DNA from: Pseudoxanthomonas broegbernensis
GTDB taxonomy: Bacteria; Pseudomonadota; Gammaproteobacteria; Xanthomonadales; Xanthomonadaceae
Reading direction: 5' to 3'
Assembly (NCBI RefSeq): GCF_014202435.1
Contig: NZ_JACHGU010000002.1
Span: forward strand, 310,001 to 374,000
DNA length: 64,000 nucleotides
Positions 9,216 to 17,657 of this stretch are shown piece by piece. The notes beneath the pieces were generated by a model that was not told the origin of the DNA, ran no database searches, and saw nothing but the letters and a program-made list of their open reading frames with translations. Every line of letters starts with the position of its first letter. Position 1 is the first letter of the stretch. A program made the translations under genes and the position numbers.

Positions 9216-10334
9216 ATGAAGCTGCGCCCGCTGACCCTGAGCATCGCCGCCCTGCTGCTGGCCGCCTGCGGCGGCAAGGACGCCGGTTCCGGCGCGGGCG
9301 GCGCCGAGGAAAAGGTACTCAACGTCTACAACTACTCGGACTACATCGCCGAGGACACCATCCCCGACTTCGAGAAGCGGACCGGCATCCGCGTCACCTA
9401 CGACGTCTACGACAGCGACGAGATCGTGGAGACCAAGCTGCTGGCCGGCTCCAGCGGCTACGACATCGTGGTGCCGACCCTGAACTTCTTCGGCCGCCAG
9501 ATCCAGGCCGGCGTGTTCCGCAAGCTGGACAAGAGCAAGCTCCCCAACCTGGCCAACCTGGACCCGGAGGTGATGGAGCGCATCGCCGCCCAGGACCCGG
9601 GCAACGAGTACGGCGTGCCGTACATGATGGGCACCACCGGCATCGGCTACAACGTGGACAAGGTGGTGGCCGCGTTCGGCAGCGACGACATCGCCGGAAG
9701 CTGGGACCTGGTGTTCAAGCCGGAGAACATCGGCAAGCTCAAGGACTGCGGGGTGACCCTGCTCGATACGCCCTCGGACATGATCCCCATCGCCCTGCAC
9801 TACCTGGGCGAGGACCCGCACAGCGCCGACCCGGCCACGATCCAGAAGGCCGCCGAGCTGATCAAGTCGATCCGCCCCTACGTGCAGAACTTCCACTCCA
9901 GCCAGTACGTCAGCTCGCTGGCCAACGGCAGCACCTGCCTGGTGGTGGGCTGGTCGGGCGACATCATCCAGGCCCGCGACCGCGCGCAGGAGGCCGGCAA
10001 CGGCGTGAACGTGGCCTATTCGATCCCGAAGGAAGGCGCGCCGCAGTGGTTCGACATGCTGGCCATCCCGGCCGATGCCCGGCACCCGGACAACGCCCAC
10101 GCCTTCATCGACTACCTGCTGCAGCCGCGGGTGGCGGCCGCCAACACCAACTACATCCAGTACGCCAACCCGGTGGGGGCGGCCACGCCGCTGGTGGACG
10201 AGGACATCCGCGACGACCCGACGATCTACCCGCCGCGGGAGGTGGCCGCGAAGATGTTCACCTACGCCACCAACGCGCCGGAGACCGACAAGCTCTACAC
10301 GCGCCTGTGGACCGAGATCAAGACCGGCCGCTGA
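9216..10334 (+). CDS. potF: Polyamine ABC transporter substrate-binding lipoprotein (PotF/SpuD-like)
   Basis: The 372-residue protein is an extracytoplasmic solute-binding protein of the PotD/PotF family. The N-terminus is a lipoprotein signal with lipobox LAAC, Cys18 being the lipidated residue. NVYNYSDYI at the start of the mature domain and repeated aromatic/acidic residues match polyamine-binding relatives. I chose ATG 9216 so that the signal begins MKLRPL; the upstream in-frame start would add a non-signal segment. It captures putrescine or spermidine for the PotGHI transporter that follows. Only one binding protein is present, whereas Pseudomonas aeruginosa has two (SpuD and SpuE). Confidence 0.92.
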   Translation: MKLRPLTLSIAALLLAACGGKDAGSGAGGAEEKVLNVYNYSDYIAEDTIPDFEKRTGIRVTYDVYDSDEIVETKLLAGSSGYDIVVPTLNFFGRQIQAGVFRKLDKSKLPNLANLDPEVMERIAAQDPGNEYGVPYMMGTTGIGYNVDKVVAAFGSDDIAGSWDLVFKPENIGKLKDCGVTLLDTPSDMIPIALHYLGEDPHSADPATIQKAAELIKSIRPYVQNFHSSQYVSSLANGSTCLVVGWSGDIIQARDRAQEAGNGVNVAYSIPKEGAPQWFDMLAIPADARHPDNAHAFIDYLLQPRVAAANTNYIQYANPVGAATPLVDEDIRDDPTIYPPREVAAKMFTYATNAPETDKLYTRLWTEIKTGR

Positions 10335-10350
10335 GGCCGCGGGAGCGTCC

Positions 10351-11487
10351 ATGACGGCGAGCAGCGCACGCACGCACGCACCCTCCGCCGCCGCGGACCC
10401 GGCGCACTACCTGCGCATCGAGGGGGTGCGCAAGGAGTTCGACGGCTTCGTCGCCGTGGACGACGTCAGCCTGGACATCCGCAAGGGCGAGATCTTCGCC
10501 CTGCTGGGCGGCTCGGGCAGCGGCAAGTCCACCCTGCTGCGCTGCCTGGCCGGCTTCGAGCGGCCGACCAGGGGAAGGATCGTGCTCGACGGCGAGGTCA
10601 TGAACGAGCGGCCGCCCTACGAGCGCCCGATCAACATGATGTTCCAGTCCTACGCCCTGTTCCCGCACATGAGCGTGGAGCAGAACATCGCCTTCGGCCT
10701 CAAGCAGGACGGCCTGGCCAAGGATGCCATCGGCAGGCGGGTGGGCGAGATGCTCGAACTGGTGCAACTGGGCAAGCTGGCCAGGCGCAAGCCGCACCAG
10801 CTCTCCGGCGGCCAGCAGCAGCGCGTGGCCCTGGCTCGCTCGCTGGCCAAGGGGCCCAAGCTGCTGCTGCTGGACGAGCCGATGGGCGCGCTGGACAAGA
10901 AGCTGCGCTCGCGCATGCAGTTGGAGCTGGTCAACATCATCGAGCAGTCCGGCGTCACCTGCGTGATGGTCACCCACGATCAGGAGGAGGCCATGACCAT
11001 GGCCACCCGCATCGCGGTGATGGACCAGGGCTGGATCCAGCAGGTGGGCAGGCCCGACGACATCTACGAGCAGCCGGCCAGCCGCTTCGTCGCCGGCTTC
11101 ATCGGCTCGGTCAACCTGATCGAGGGCGCGATCGAGGAGGACCGGCCCGAGTACGTCGTCCTGCGCACCGGCGACTTTCCCGCGCCCATCTACATCGGCC
11201 ACGGCATCACCGGCTACGAGGGGCAGCCGGTGGCCTTCGCGCTGCGCCCGGAGAAGGTGCACATCGGCAAGGACGAGCCGCCGGGCGACAGCAACAAGGC
11301 CCGCGGCACGGTCGAGGACATCGCCTATTTCGGCAGCCATTCCGTGTTCCACGTGCGCCTGCCCAGCGGCGCCAAGATCCTGGCCAACTTCGCCAACATG
11401 AAGCGCTGGGACAGTGACGGCATCACCTGGAACGACCCAGTCTGGGTGTCGTGGGGCGAGGACGACGGCGTGGTGCTGACCGCATGA
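10351..11487 (+). CDS. potG: Polyamine ABC transporter ATP-binding protein
   Basis: The 378-residue ATPase contains Walker A GGSGSGKST, Q-loop FQSYALFPH, ABC signature LSGGQQQR, Walker B LLLLDEP and the switch His in MVTHDQ. A C-terminal TOBE-type regulatory domain follows (from about residue 280). This is the full architecture of PotA/PotG subunits that drive polyamine import. ATG 10351 is 16 bases after potF, and the stop overlaps the potH start in ATGA. The N-terminal Ala/Ser-rich stretch (about 20 residues) before the ABC fold is slightly long but not unusual. Confidence 0.95.
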   Translation: MTASSARTHAPSAAADPAHYLRIEGVRKEFDGFVAVDDVSLDIRKGEIFALLGGSGSGKSTLLRCLAGFERPTRGRIVLDGEVMNERPPYERPINMMFQSYALFPHMSVEQNIAFGLKQDGLAKDAIGRRVGEMLELVQLGKLARRKPHQLSGGQQQRVALARSLAKGPKLLLLDEPMGALDKKLRSRMQLELVNIIEQSGVTCVMVTHDQEEAMTMATRIAVMDQGWIQQVGRPDDIYEQPASRFVAGFIGSVNLIEGAIEEDRPEYVVLRTGDFPAPIYIGHGITGYEGQPVAFALRPEKVHIGKDEPPGDSNKARGTVEDIAYFGSHSVFHVRLPSGAKILANFANMKRWDSDGITWNDPVWVSWGEDDGVVLTA

Positions 11488-12395
11488 GCGCGCGCGGCCT
11501 GAGGCGGCTGCTGCCTTCCGGCCGCTGGGCGGTGATCGGGGTGCCGTTCCTGTGGCTGGCGCTGTTCTTCGCGGTCCCGTTCCTGATCGTGCTGAAGATC
11601 TCGTTCTCGCGGCCGGCCATCGCCATGCCGCCGTACGCGCCGATCCTGGAATACATCGACAACGCGCTGACACTGCGCCTGAACCTGGGCAACTACGCGG
11701 CCCTGTTCACCGATTCGCAGTACGTGCTGGCCTACCTCAGCTCGATCCAGATCGCCGCCGTGTCCACGGTGCTGTGCCTGCTGATCGGCTACCCGATGGC
11801 CTACGCCATCGCGCGGATGAAGCCGTCGGTGCGCAACATCGCGCTGATGGCGGTGGTGCTGCCGTCGTGGACCTCGTTCCTGATCCGGGTCTACGCCTGG
11901 ATCGGCATCCTCGACGCCAACGGCATCCTCAACCGGTTCCTGCTGTGGACCGGGCTGGTCGATGCGCCGCTGCGCATCCTGTACACGCCGACCGCGGCCT
12001 ACATCGGCATCGTCTACTGCTACCTGCCGTTCATGATCCTGCCGCTGTACGCCACCCTGGCGAAGCTGGATGGCCGCCTGCTGGAGGCCGCCTACGACCT
12101 GGGCGCCAAGCCGTGGCAGGCGTTCGTGCGCATCACCCTGCCGCTGTCGCGCTCGGGGATCGTGGCCGGCTGCATGCTGGTGATGATCCCGGCGGTGGGC
12201 GAGTTCGTGATCCCGGAGATGCTGGGCGGGCCGGACACGCTGATGATCGGCCGGGTGCTGTGGGGCGAGTTCTTCAACAACCGCGACTGGCCGGCGGCCT
12301 CGGCGGTGGCCATCGTGATGCTGTTGCTGCTGCTGGTGCCGATACTGGTGTTCAACCGCTACCAGCAGAAGGAGATGGAGGGCCGGCTGACATGA
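11484..12395 (+). CDS. potH: Polyamine ABC transporter permease (PotH-like)
   Basis: The 303-residue inner-membrane protein has about six transmembrane segments and the EAA coupling loop (EAAYDLGAKPWQAF, about residues 195-215). It is one of two permease subunits of the PotFGHI-type importer. The start at 11484 is set by the ATGA overlap with potG, and its own stop overlaps potI in the same way, so the three genes are translationally coupled. Confidence 0.94.
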   Translation: MSARGLRRLLPSGRWAVIGVPFLWLALFFAVPFLIVLKISFSRPAIAMPPYAPILEYIDNALTLRLNLGNYAALFTDSQYVLAYLSSIQIAAVSTVLCLLIGYPMAYAIARMKPSVRNIALMAVVLPSWTSFLIRVYAWIGILDANGILNRFLLWTGLVDAPLRILYTPTAAYIGIVYCYLPFMILPLYATLAKLDGRLLEAAYDLGAKPWQAFVRITLPLSRSGIVAGCMLVMIPAVGEFVIPEMLGGPDTLMIGRVLWGEFFNNRDWPAASAVAIVMLLLLLVPILVFNRYQQKEMEGRLT

Positions 12396-13237
12396 ACCCG
12401 ACCTTCGGCCAGCGGGCGCTGCGCTGGGCGGTGCTGGCGCTGGGCTTCGCCTTCCTGTACCTGCCGATCGTGCTGCTGGTGGTGTACTCGTTCAATTCCT
12501 CGCGGCTGGCCACGGTGTGGGCGGGCTTCTCGACCAAGTGGTACGGCGAGCTGCTGCGCGACCGGCAGATGCTGGACGCGGCCTGGGTGAGCCTGCGCAT
12601 TGCGTTCTGGACGGCCAGCGCGGCCACGGTGGTGGGCACCCTGGGGGCGATGGTGATGACCCGCTTCCGGCGCTTCCCGGGCAAGACCGTGTTCGGGGCG
12701 CTGGTGACCGCGCCGCTGGTGATGCCGGAGGTGATCATCGGCCTGTCGATCCTGCTGATGCTGGTGTCGGCCGGCGCGGTGCTGGGCATCCCGTCCAAGG
12801 GCATGGTGGCCATCTGGATCGCGCACGTGACCTTGACCGTGTCCTTCGTCACCGTGGTGGTGTCCTCGCGCCTGCAGGAGATGGACCGCTCGCTGGAAGA
12901 GGCGGCGATGGACCTGGGCGCGAACCGGCTGAAGGTGTTCTTCCTGATCACCTTGCCGATCATCGCGCCGGCCCTGCTGAGCGGCTGGCTGCTGGCGTTC
13001 ACGCTGTCGCTGGACGACGTGGTGATCGCCAGCTTCGTGGCCGGGCCGGACTCGACCACGCTGCCGATCAAGATCTTCTCCTCGGTGCGCCTGGGCGTGA
13101 GCCCGAAGATCAACGCGCTGGCCGCGTTGTTGATCATGGCCGTGTCGCTGGCCGCGGTGGTGGGCTGGTGGCTGATGTACCGCAAGGACAAGCGCCGCCG
13201 GCATGACATGCAGTTGGCCCTGCAGGAGAACGGCTGA
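12392..13237 (+). CDS. potI: Polyamine ABC transporter permease (PotI-like)
   Basis: The 281-residue protein has about six membrane segments and the loop EEAAMDLGANRLKVFF, the EAA motif that contacts the ATPase. It pairs with PotH to form the channel. The SLDDVVIASF segment is typical of PotI/PotC. It is the last gene of the plus-strand polyamine operon; a hairpin followed by five T residues begins over its stop codon. Confidence 0.94.
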   Translation: MNPTFGQRALRWAVLALGFAFLYLPIVLLVVYSFNSSRLATVWAGFSTKWYGELLRDRQMLDAAWVSLRIAFWTASAATVVGTLGAMVMTRFRRFPGKTVFGALVTAPLVMPEVIIGLSILLMLVSAGAVLGIPSKGMVAIWIAHVTLTVSFVTVVVSSRLQEMDRSLEEAAMDLGANRLKVFFLITLPIIAPALLSGWLLAFTLSLDDVVIASFVAGPDSTTLPIKIFSSVRLGVSPKINALAALLIMAVSLAAVVGWWLMYRKDKRRRHDMQLALQENG

Positions 13238-13271
13238 GGCCGCGCGGCCCCTTCCGAAGCCGATGCTTTTT
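13231..13271 (+). terminator. Possible terminator of the polyamine operon
   Basis: CGGCT (13231-13235) can pair with AGCCG (13258-13262), enclosing the palindrome GGCCGCGCGGCC. A run of five T residues follows at 13267-13271. The hairpin is interrupted and includes the potI stop, so it is only moderately convincing. Confidence 0.42.
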
Positions 13272-13414
13272 GTTCCAGGCGCTCCTTGAGGCCAACGCGG
13301 CCACCAAGCCTGTTCCCGGCACCGTTCCGCCACCGCAACAGTCCGGTGAAACCGGGAAGGTTATGCTCGCCGCCATCGGCACCATCTTCGGGCGAAGCCA
13401 CCCAGGAGCGTCCC

Positions 13415-14278
13415 ATGAACGCCATCGATCCACGCCATGCACCCGCCCGCGTCATCCGCACCGTGCGCGGCCGCGCCGCTTCCGATGGCGCAGGGGTGAA
13501 GCTGACCCGGGTGATCGGCGGTCCCGAACTGCCCGACCTGGACCCGTTCCTGCTGCTGGACGAGTTCGGCACCGACCAGGCCGAGGACTACCTCGCCGGC
13601 TTCCCGAGCCATCCGCACCGCGGCTTCGAGACGGTGACCTACATGCTCGACGGGCGCATGCGCCACAAGGACAACCACGGCAACGAGGGCCTGCTCACGC
13701 CGGGCAGCGTGCAATGGATGACCGCCGGCCGCGGCCTGGTCCATTCGGAGATGCCCGAGCAGGAATCCGGGCGCATGCGCGGCTTCCAGCTTTGGGTGAA
13801 CCTGCCGGCGCGCGAGAAGATGACCGAGCCGCGCTACCAGGAATTCGCTCCGGAGCGCATCCCGGCGGTGCTGCCGGCCGCGGGCGTGGAAGTGAAGGTC
13901 ATCGCCGGCCGTGTCGGCGAGACGGCCGGGCCGATCACCCAGCCGGCCACCGACCCGCTGTACCTGGACATCGCGCTGCAGCCGGGCGCGGCCTGGGAGC
14001 ATGCGCTGCCCGAGGGCCACAACGCCTTCGCCTACGTGTTCGAGGGCGCGGCGACGGTGGGCGAGGGCGAGGATGCGCGCGCGCTGGACACCCACCAGAT
14101 GGGGGTGCTGGGCGGTGGCGCGGTGCTGTCGCTGCGTGCCGGGGATGCCGGCGCGCGCCTGATCCTGGTCGCCGGCGCGCCGCTGCGCGAGCCGGTGGCG
14201 CGGCATGGTCCGTTCGTGATGAATACCCGCCAGGAACTGATGCAGGCGTTCGTGGACTACCAGGAAGGCCGCTTCTGA
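13415..14278 (+). CDS. Pirin family protein
   Basis: The 287-residue bicupin has the pirin N-terminal signature HPHRGFETVTYMLDG with metal-binding histidines, then WMTAGRGLVHSE, and a C-terminal cupin with a pirin_C domain. ATG 13415 is preceded by AGGAGCG at a good distance, whereas the longer open frame is arginine/proline-rich and unlike the family. Bacterial pirins bind iron and include quercetin dioxygenases and redox-sensing partners of metabolic enzymes; which role applies cannot be told. It is monocistronic, 177 bases after the polyamine operon and convergent with the DUF4426 gene. Confidence 0.92.
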   Translation: MNAIDPRHAPARVIRTVRGRAASDGAGVKLTRVIGGPELPDLDPFLLLDEFGTDQAEDYLAGFPSHPHRGFETVTYMLDGRMRHKDNHGNEGLLTPGSVQWMTAGRGLVHSEMPEQESGRMRGFQLWVNLPAREKMTEPRYQEFAPERIPAVLPAAGVEVKVIAGRVGETAGPITQPATDPLYLDIALQPGAAWEHALPEGHNAFAYVFEGAATVGEGEDARALDTHQMGVLGGGAVLSLRAGDAGARLILVAGAPLREPVARHGPFVMNTRQELMQAFVDYQEGRF

Positions 14279-14302
14279 GCGAGGGCCCACGCAGGCGTCG
14301 CC

Positions 14303-14324
14303 CGTAGGAGCTTCCCTGCGGGCC
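14303..14324 (+). repeat. Possible REP-like element (single, degenerate copy)
   Basis: GTAGGAGC followed by a short GC-rich arm lies in the gap between the convergent pirin and DUF4426 genes. It resembles the leading part of the palindromes at 23.5, 49.9 and 61.2 kb but lacks the second half (GCCGGCGAC) nearby. Confidence 0.35.
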
Positions 14325-14416
14325 ATGCCTGCCGTTCATCGTGCCGCCGTCGCCGATGCCTCTTCACCCGGGCCACCAGAAGACGGCCCGCGCGCACGGG
14401 GCCGCGTGAGGTGCGA

Positions 14417-14896
14417 TCAGAAGTGGCGCTGGAAATCGAAGGACTGGCGGCGGCCGTCCGCGTCCACCTGGACGTCGATGCGCACGACGTCGCGGGGCGA
14501 GACGGGCAGCACGCCGATGTGGTCGACGTAGTCGCCGGTGGACACCGGGCGCAGGGCGATGGGTGCGCGGCGGCCGCTGAGGTCGCGCGCCTGGGCCTGG
14601 AGCCGGCCGTCGGCCGGGTGCTCCACGCCTTCGCCATCGACGCGGCGCAGCGCCACCACCAGCAGCGCGCTGCCCGGTGCGCGGGCGATGCCGTACTGGC
14701 GCGCGACGGCCTCGCCCAGGGACAGCGTGGGCAGCAGGTTGTAATGCGCGCGCAGCGCGCCGTCGAGGTCGGCCACGGCCGGCGCGGGGGCGACGAACTG
14801 CGCCGGTTGCGGCGCGTCGCCGCCCACGCAGCCGGCCAGCAGCGCGGCGGCCAGCAGGGTAGCGGCGGCGAGGCGCGGGGAGCGCACGGCCATCAT
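14417..14896 (-). CDS. DUF4426 domain lipoprotein
   Basis: The 159-residue protein begins with a lipoprotein signal (lipobox LAGC, Cys23) and is otherwise a single beta-rich domain of the DUF4426 family. The function of this family is not known. The start ATG (14896-14894) overlaps the proC stop in ATGA, so it is translationally coupled to proC. A second ATG follows directly, making the N-terminus Met-Met. The yggS-proC-DUF4426 order is common in xanthomonads and pseudomonads near the pil genes. A periplasmic, lipid-anchored location is inferred. Confidence 0.85.
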   Translation of the reverse strand: MMAVRSPRLAAATLLAAALLAGCVGGDAPQPAQFVAPAPAVADLDGALRAHYNLLPTLSLGEAVARQYGIARAPGSALLVVALRRVDGEGVEHPADGRLQAQARDLSGRRAPIALRPVSTGDYVDHIGVLPVSPRDVVRIDVQVDADGRRQSFDFQRHF

Positions 14897-15723
14897 CCGG
14901 CCGCCAGCTCGGCGCCGCGGACGCGCGCGGCATGCACGGCCGTCGCCACCAGCGCTTCGAAACCGCCGGCCTGGAAAGCCTCGATCGCGGCCTGGGTGGT
15001 GCCGCCGGGCGAGGTCACCCGGCGGCGCAGCTCGGCCGCCGGCTCGCCGCTCTCGGCCAGCATGCGGCCGGCGCCCAGGAGCGTCTGCACCACCAGGGTG
15101 CGGGCCTGCGCCGCGGGCAGGCCTTCGGCCTCGGCCGCCGCCTGCATGGCCTCGGCCAGCAGGAACACGTAGGCCGGGCCGCTGCCGGAGACCGCGGTCA
15201 CCGCGTCCATCAGCGGCTCGTGCTCGATCCACACCGTCGCGCCGGCGCTGGCCAGCACCGCATCGGCGCGCGCGCGCCGGTCGGCATCCACGCCCGCGCC
15301 GGCGAACAGGCCGGTGACGCCGGCGCCGAGCAGTGCGGGGGTGTTGGGCATGCAGCGCACCACCGGCAGGCCGCCGCCCAGCCATTGCTGCAGGCGCGCC
15401 ACCGGGATGCCGGCGGCGATGGACACCACCAGCGGCCGCGTGGCCTGCGCCTGCGCGGCCACCGATTCGCACACCTGGCCCATCACCTGCGGCTTGACCG
15501 AGAGCACCCACAGGTCGGCGCCCCGCACCGCGTCGGCGGCGTCGGCGAAGGCCTGCACGCCGAAGTCGGCGGCCAGGGCCTGGCGCAGTGGTTCCACCGG
15601 CTCGGCCACGTGGATCGCGGTGGTGTCCGTGCCGCGCGCGGCCAGGCCGCCGATCAGGCTGCGGGCCATGTTGCCGCCGCCGAGGAAGGCGATGCGGCCG
15701 GGCGCGGAAGGAGAGTGGGTCAT
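14893..15723 (-). CDS. proC: Pyrroline-5-carboxylate reductase
   Basis: The 276-residue enzyme reduces pyrroline-5-carboxylate to proline with NAD(P)H, the last step of proline synthesis. The N-terminal Rossmann motif FLGGGNMARSLIGGL, the central VRCMPNTPA loop, and the C-terminal signature TAVSGSGPAYVF with RRRVTSPGGTT are all present. ATG 15723 gives the normal short leader before the nucleotide fold; the open frame upstream to 15852 is yggS shadow. It lies 46 bases after yggS and overlaps DUF4426 by four bases. Confidence 0.96.
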   Translation of the reverse strand: MTHSPSAPGRIAFLGGGNMARSLIGGLAARGTDTTAIHVAEPVEPLRQALAADFGVQAFADAADAVRGADLWVLSVKPQVMGQVCESVAAQAQATRPLVVSIAAGIPVARLQQWLGGGLPVVRCMPNTPALLGAGVTGLFAGAGVDADRRARADAVLASAGATVWIEHEPLMDAVTAVSGSGPAYVFLLAEAMQAAAEAEGLPAAQARTLVVQTLLGAGRMLAESGEPAAELRRRVTSPGGTTQAAIEAFQAGGFEALVATAVHAARVRGAELAAG

Positions 15724-15769
15724 GGGGGCGGGGCTCCTGGCGGATACCGCGCCAGTGTACGCGCGCCGC

Positions 15770-16459
15770 TCAGCGCGGCGGGCGCGGGCCGAACAGCGCG
15801 GTGCCGATGCGCACCATCGTGGCGCCCTCGGCGATGGCCACGGCGAAGTCATCGCTCATGCCCATCGACAGGGTGTCCATGCCCGGGTGTTCGGCCGCCA
15901 GTGCGTCGAACAGCGCCCGCATCCGCCGGAACGCCGGGCGCCTGGCCTCGGCCTCGGCATGCGGCACCGGGATCGACATCAGCCCGCGCAGGGCCAGCCG
16001 CGGCTCGGCCGCGACCTTGCGCGCCAGTGCCGGCAGTTCCTCCGGGTGGCAGCCGGCCTTGCCGGCTTCGCCCTCCACGTTGACCTGCAGCAGCACGTTC
16101 AGCGGCGCGCGCGCCGGGTGCCGGTGCCGGGCCAGGGCCGCGGCCACGCTGGGCCGGTCCACGCTCTGCACCCAGTCGAAGACCTGCGCGGCCAGGGCGG
16201 CCTTGTTCGATTGCAGGTGGCCGATCAGGTGCCAGTCCAGGCCCGCGTCCAGGGCGCCGCGCTTGGCCGCCGCTTCCTGCACGTAGTTCTCGCCGAAGGC
16301 GCGCTGCCCGGCGCCGGCCAGGACGGCCACCGCCTCGGGCGGCTGCACCTTGGAGACGGCCAGCAGGGCCGGTGCCGGCCGCCCGGCGGCGGCGGCGGCC
16401 TCGTGGATGCGATGCAGCACCTGGTGCAGGCGTTCGGCGGGCGTGGCGGGTGGGGGCAC
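15770..16459 (-). CDS. yggS: YggS/PROSC family pyridoxal phosphate homeostasis protein
   Basis: The protein has an alanine-racemase-like TIM barrel that binds PLP on the lysine of LLAVSK (Lys37 with the start chosen). Conserved blocks FGENYVQE, WHLIGHLQSNK, LLQVNVEGEAGKAG and LSMGMSDDF follow. It has no known enzymatic activity in other bacteria and keeps PLP and amino-acid pools balanced. No ATG exists near the expected N-terminus. I chose GTG at 16459 (229 residues) because it matches family length; a GTG at 16540 is possible but would run through the pilT promoter. It leads the yggS-proC-DUF4426 operon, divergent from pilT. Confidence 0.9.
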   Translation of the reverse strand: MPPPATPAERLHQVLHRIHEAAAAAGRPAPALLAVSKVQPPEAVAVLAGAGQRAFGENYVQEAAAKRGALDAGLDWHLIGHLQSNKAALAAQVFDWVQSVDRPSVAAALARHRHPARAPLNVLLQVNVEGEAGKAGCHPEELPALARKVAAEPRLALRGLMSIPVPHAEAEARRPAFRRMRALFDALAAEHPGMDTLSMGMSDDFAVAIAEGATMVRIGTALFGPRPPR

Positions 16460-16478
16460 GGGGCGGCGGGTTTCGGGA

Positions 16479-16506
16479 TTGGCGGCGGCGGCCGTGGCGC
16501 TATACT
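16479..16506 (+). promoter_or_regulatory. Probable sigma-70 promoter of pilT
   Basis: TTGGCG (16479-16484) and TATACT (16501-16506) are separated by 16 bases, in the yggS/pilT divergent gap. Transcription would begin near 16513, giving a leader of about 57 bases ending in an AGGGG ribosome-binding site. Confidence 0.65.
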
Positions 16507-16569
16507 GCCGCGAGGGGATGTATCGCACCAGTGCGCGCACGACGGCGCGACCACCAGGGGATGGAAACG

Positions 16570-17607
16570 ATGGATATCGCCGAACTGCTGGCGTTCTCGG
16601 TCAAGAACAAGGCCTCCGACCTGCACCTTTCCGCCGGCCTGCCGCCGATGATCCGCGTGGACGGCGACGTGCGCCGGATCAACATCCCGGCGCTGGACCA
16701 CAAGCAGGTCCACGCGCTGGTGTACGACATCATGTCGGACAAGCAGCGGCGCGACTACGAGGAATTCCTCGAGGTCGACTTCTCCTTCGAGATCCCCTCG
16801 CTGGCCCGCTTCCGCGTCAACGCGTTCAACCAGAACCGCGGCGCCGGCGCGGTGTTCCGCACCATTCCCTCCGAGGTGCTGAGCCTGGAGGACCTGGGCT
16901 GCCCGCCGATCTTCCGCGAGCTGATCCAGCAGCCGCAGGGCCTGATCCTGGTCACCGGCCCGACCGGCTCGGGCAAGTCGACCACGCTGGCGGCGATGAT
17001 CGACTTCATCAACAAGAACGAGTACGGGCACATCCTCACCGTCGAGGACCCGATCGAGTTCGTGCACACCTCGCAGAAGTGCCTGATCAACCAGCGCGAG
17101 GTGCACCGCGACACCCACGGCTTCAGCGAGGCGCTGCGCTCGGCGCTGCGCGAGGACCCCGACTACGTGCTGGTCGGCGAAATGCGCGACCTGGAAACCA
17201 TCCGCCTGGCGCTGACCGCCGCCGAGACCGGACACCTGGTGTTCGGCACCCTGCACACCTCCTCGGCGGCCAAGACCATCGACCGCATCATCGACGTGTT
17301 CCCGGCCGGCGAGAAGCCGATGGTGCGCTCGATGTTGTCCGAGTCGCTGCGCGCGGTGATCAGCCAGGCGCTGCTGAAGAAGGTCGGCGGCGGGCGCACC
17401 GCAGCCTGGGAGATCATGGTGGGCACCCCGGCCATCCGCAACCTGATCCGCGAGGACAAGGTCGCGCAGATGTACTCGGCCATCCAGACCGGCCAGCAGC
17501 ACGGCATGATGACCCTGGACCAGCACCTGCAGGACCTGGTCAAGCGCGGCCTGGTCACCCGCCAGCAGGCCCGGGAATACGCCAAGGACAAGCGCCTTTT
17601 CGAGTGA
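16570..17607 (+). CDS. pilT: Type IV pilus retraction ATPase PilT
   Basis: The 345-residue hexameric ATPase powers pilus retraction, twitching and DNA uptake. The N-terminal PAS-like domain begins MDIAELLAFSVKNKASDLHL. Walker A is GPTGSGKST with Lys136, the Asp box holds VEDPIEFVH, Walker B is VLVGEMRD, and the His box holds GHLVFGTLHT. The conserved AIRNLIRE motif needed for retraction is present. I chose the second of two in-frame ATGs (16570 rather than 16561) because it gives the standard N-terminus and length. pilU follows 50 bases downstream. Confidence 0.97.
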   Translation: MDIAELLAFSVKNKASDLHLSAGLPPMIRVDGDVRRINIPALDHKQVHALVYDIMSDKQRRDYEEFLEVDFSFEIPSLARFRVNAFNQNRGAGAVFRTIPSEVLSLEDLGCPPIFRELIQQPQGLILVTGPTGSGKSTTLAAMIDFINKNEYGHILTVEDPIEFVHTSQKCLINQREVHRDTHGFSEALRSALREDPDYVLVGEMRDLETIRLALTAAETGHLVFGTLHTSSAAKTIDRIIDVFPAGEKPMVRSMLSESLRAVISQALLKKVGGGRTAAWEIMVGTPAIRNLIREDKVAQMYSAIQTGQQHGMMTLDQHLQDLVKRGLVTRQQAREYAKDKRLFE

Positions 17608-17657
17608 CGGAGCCGGCATAGTCCCGGCCCGAATCCCCCGCACTCCGGAGCATCGCC

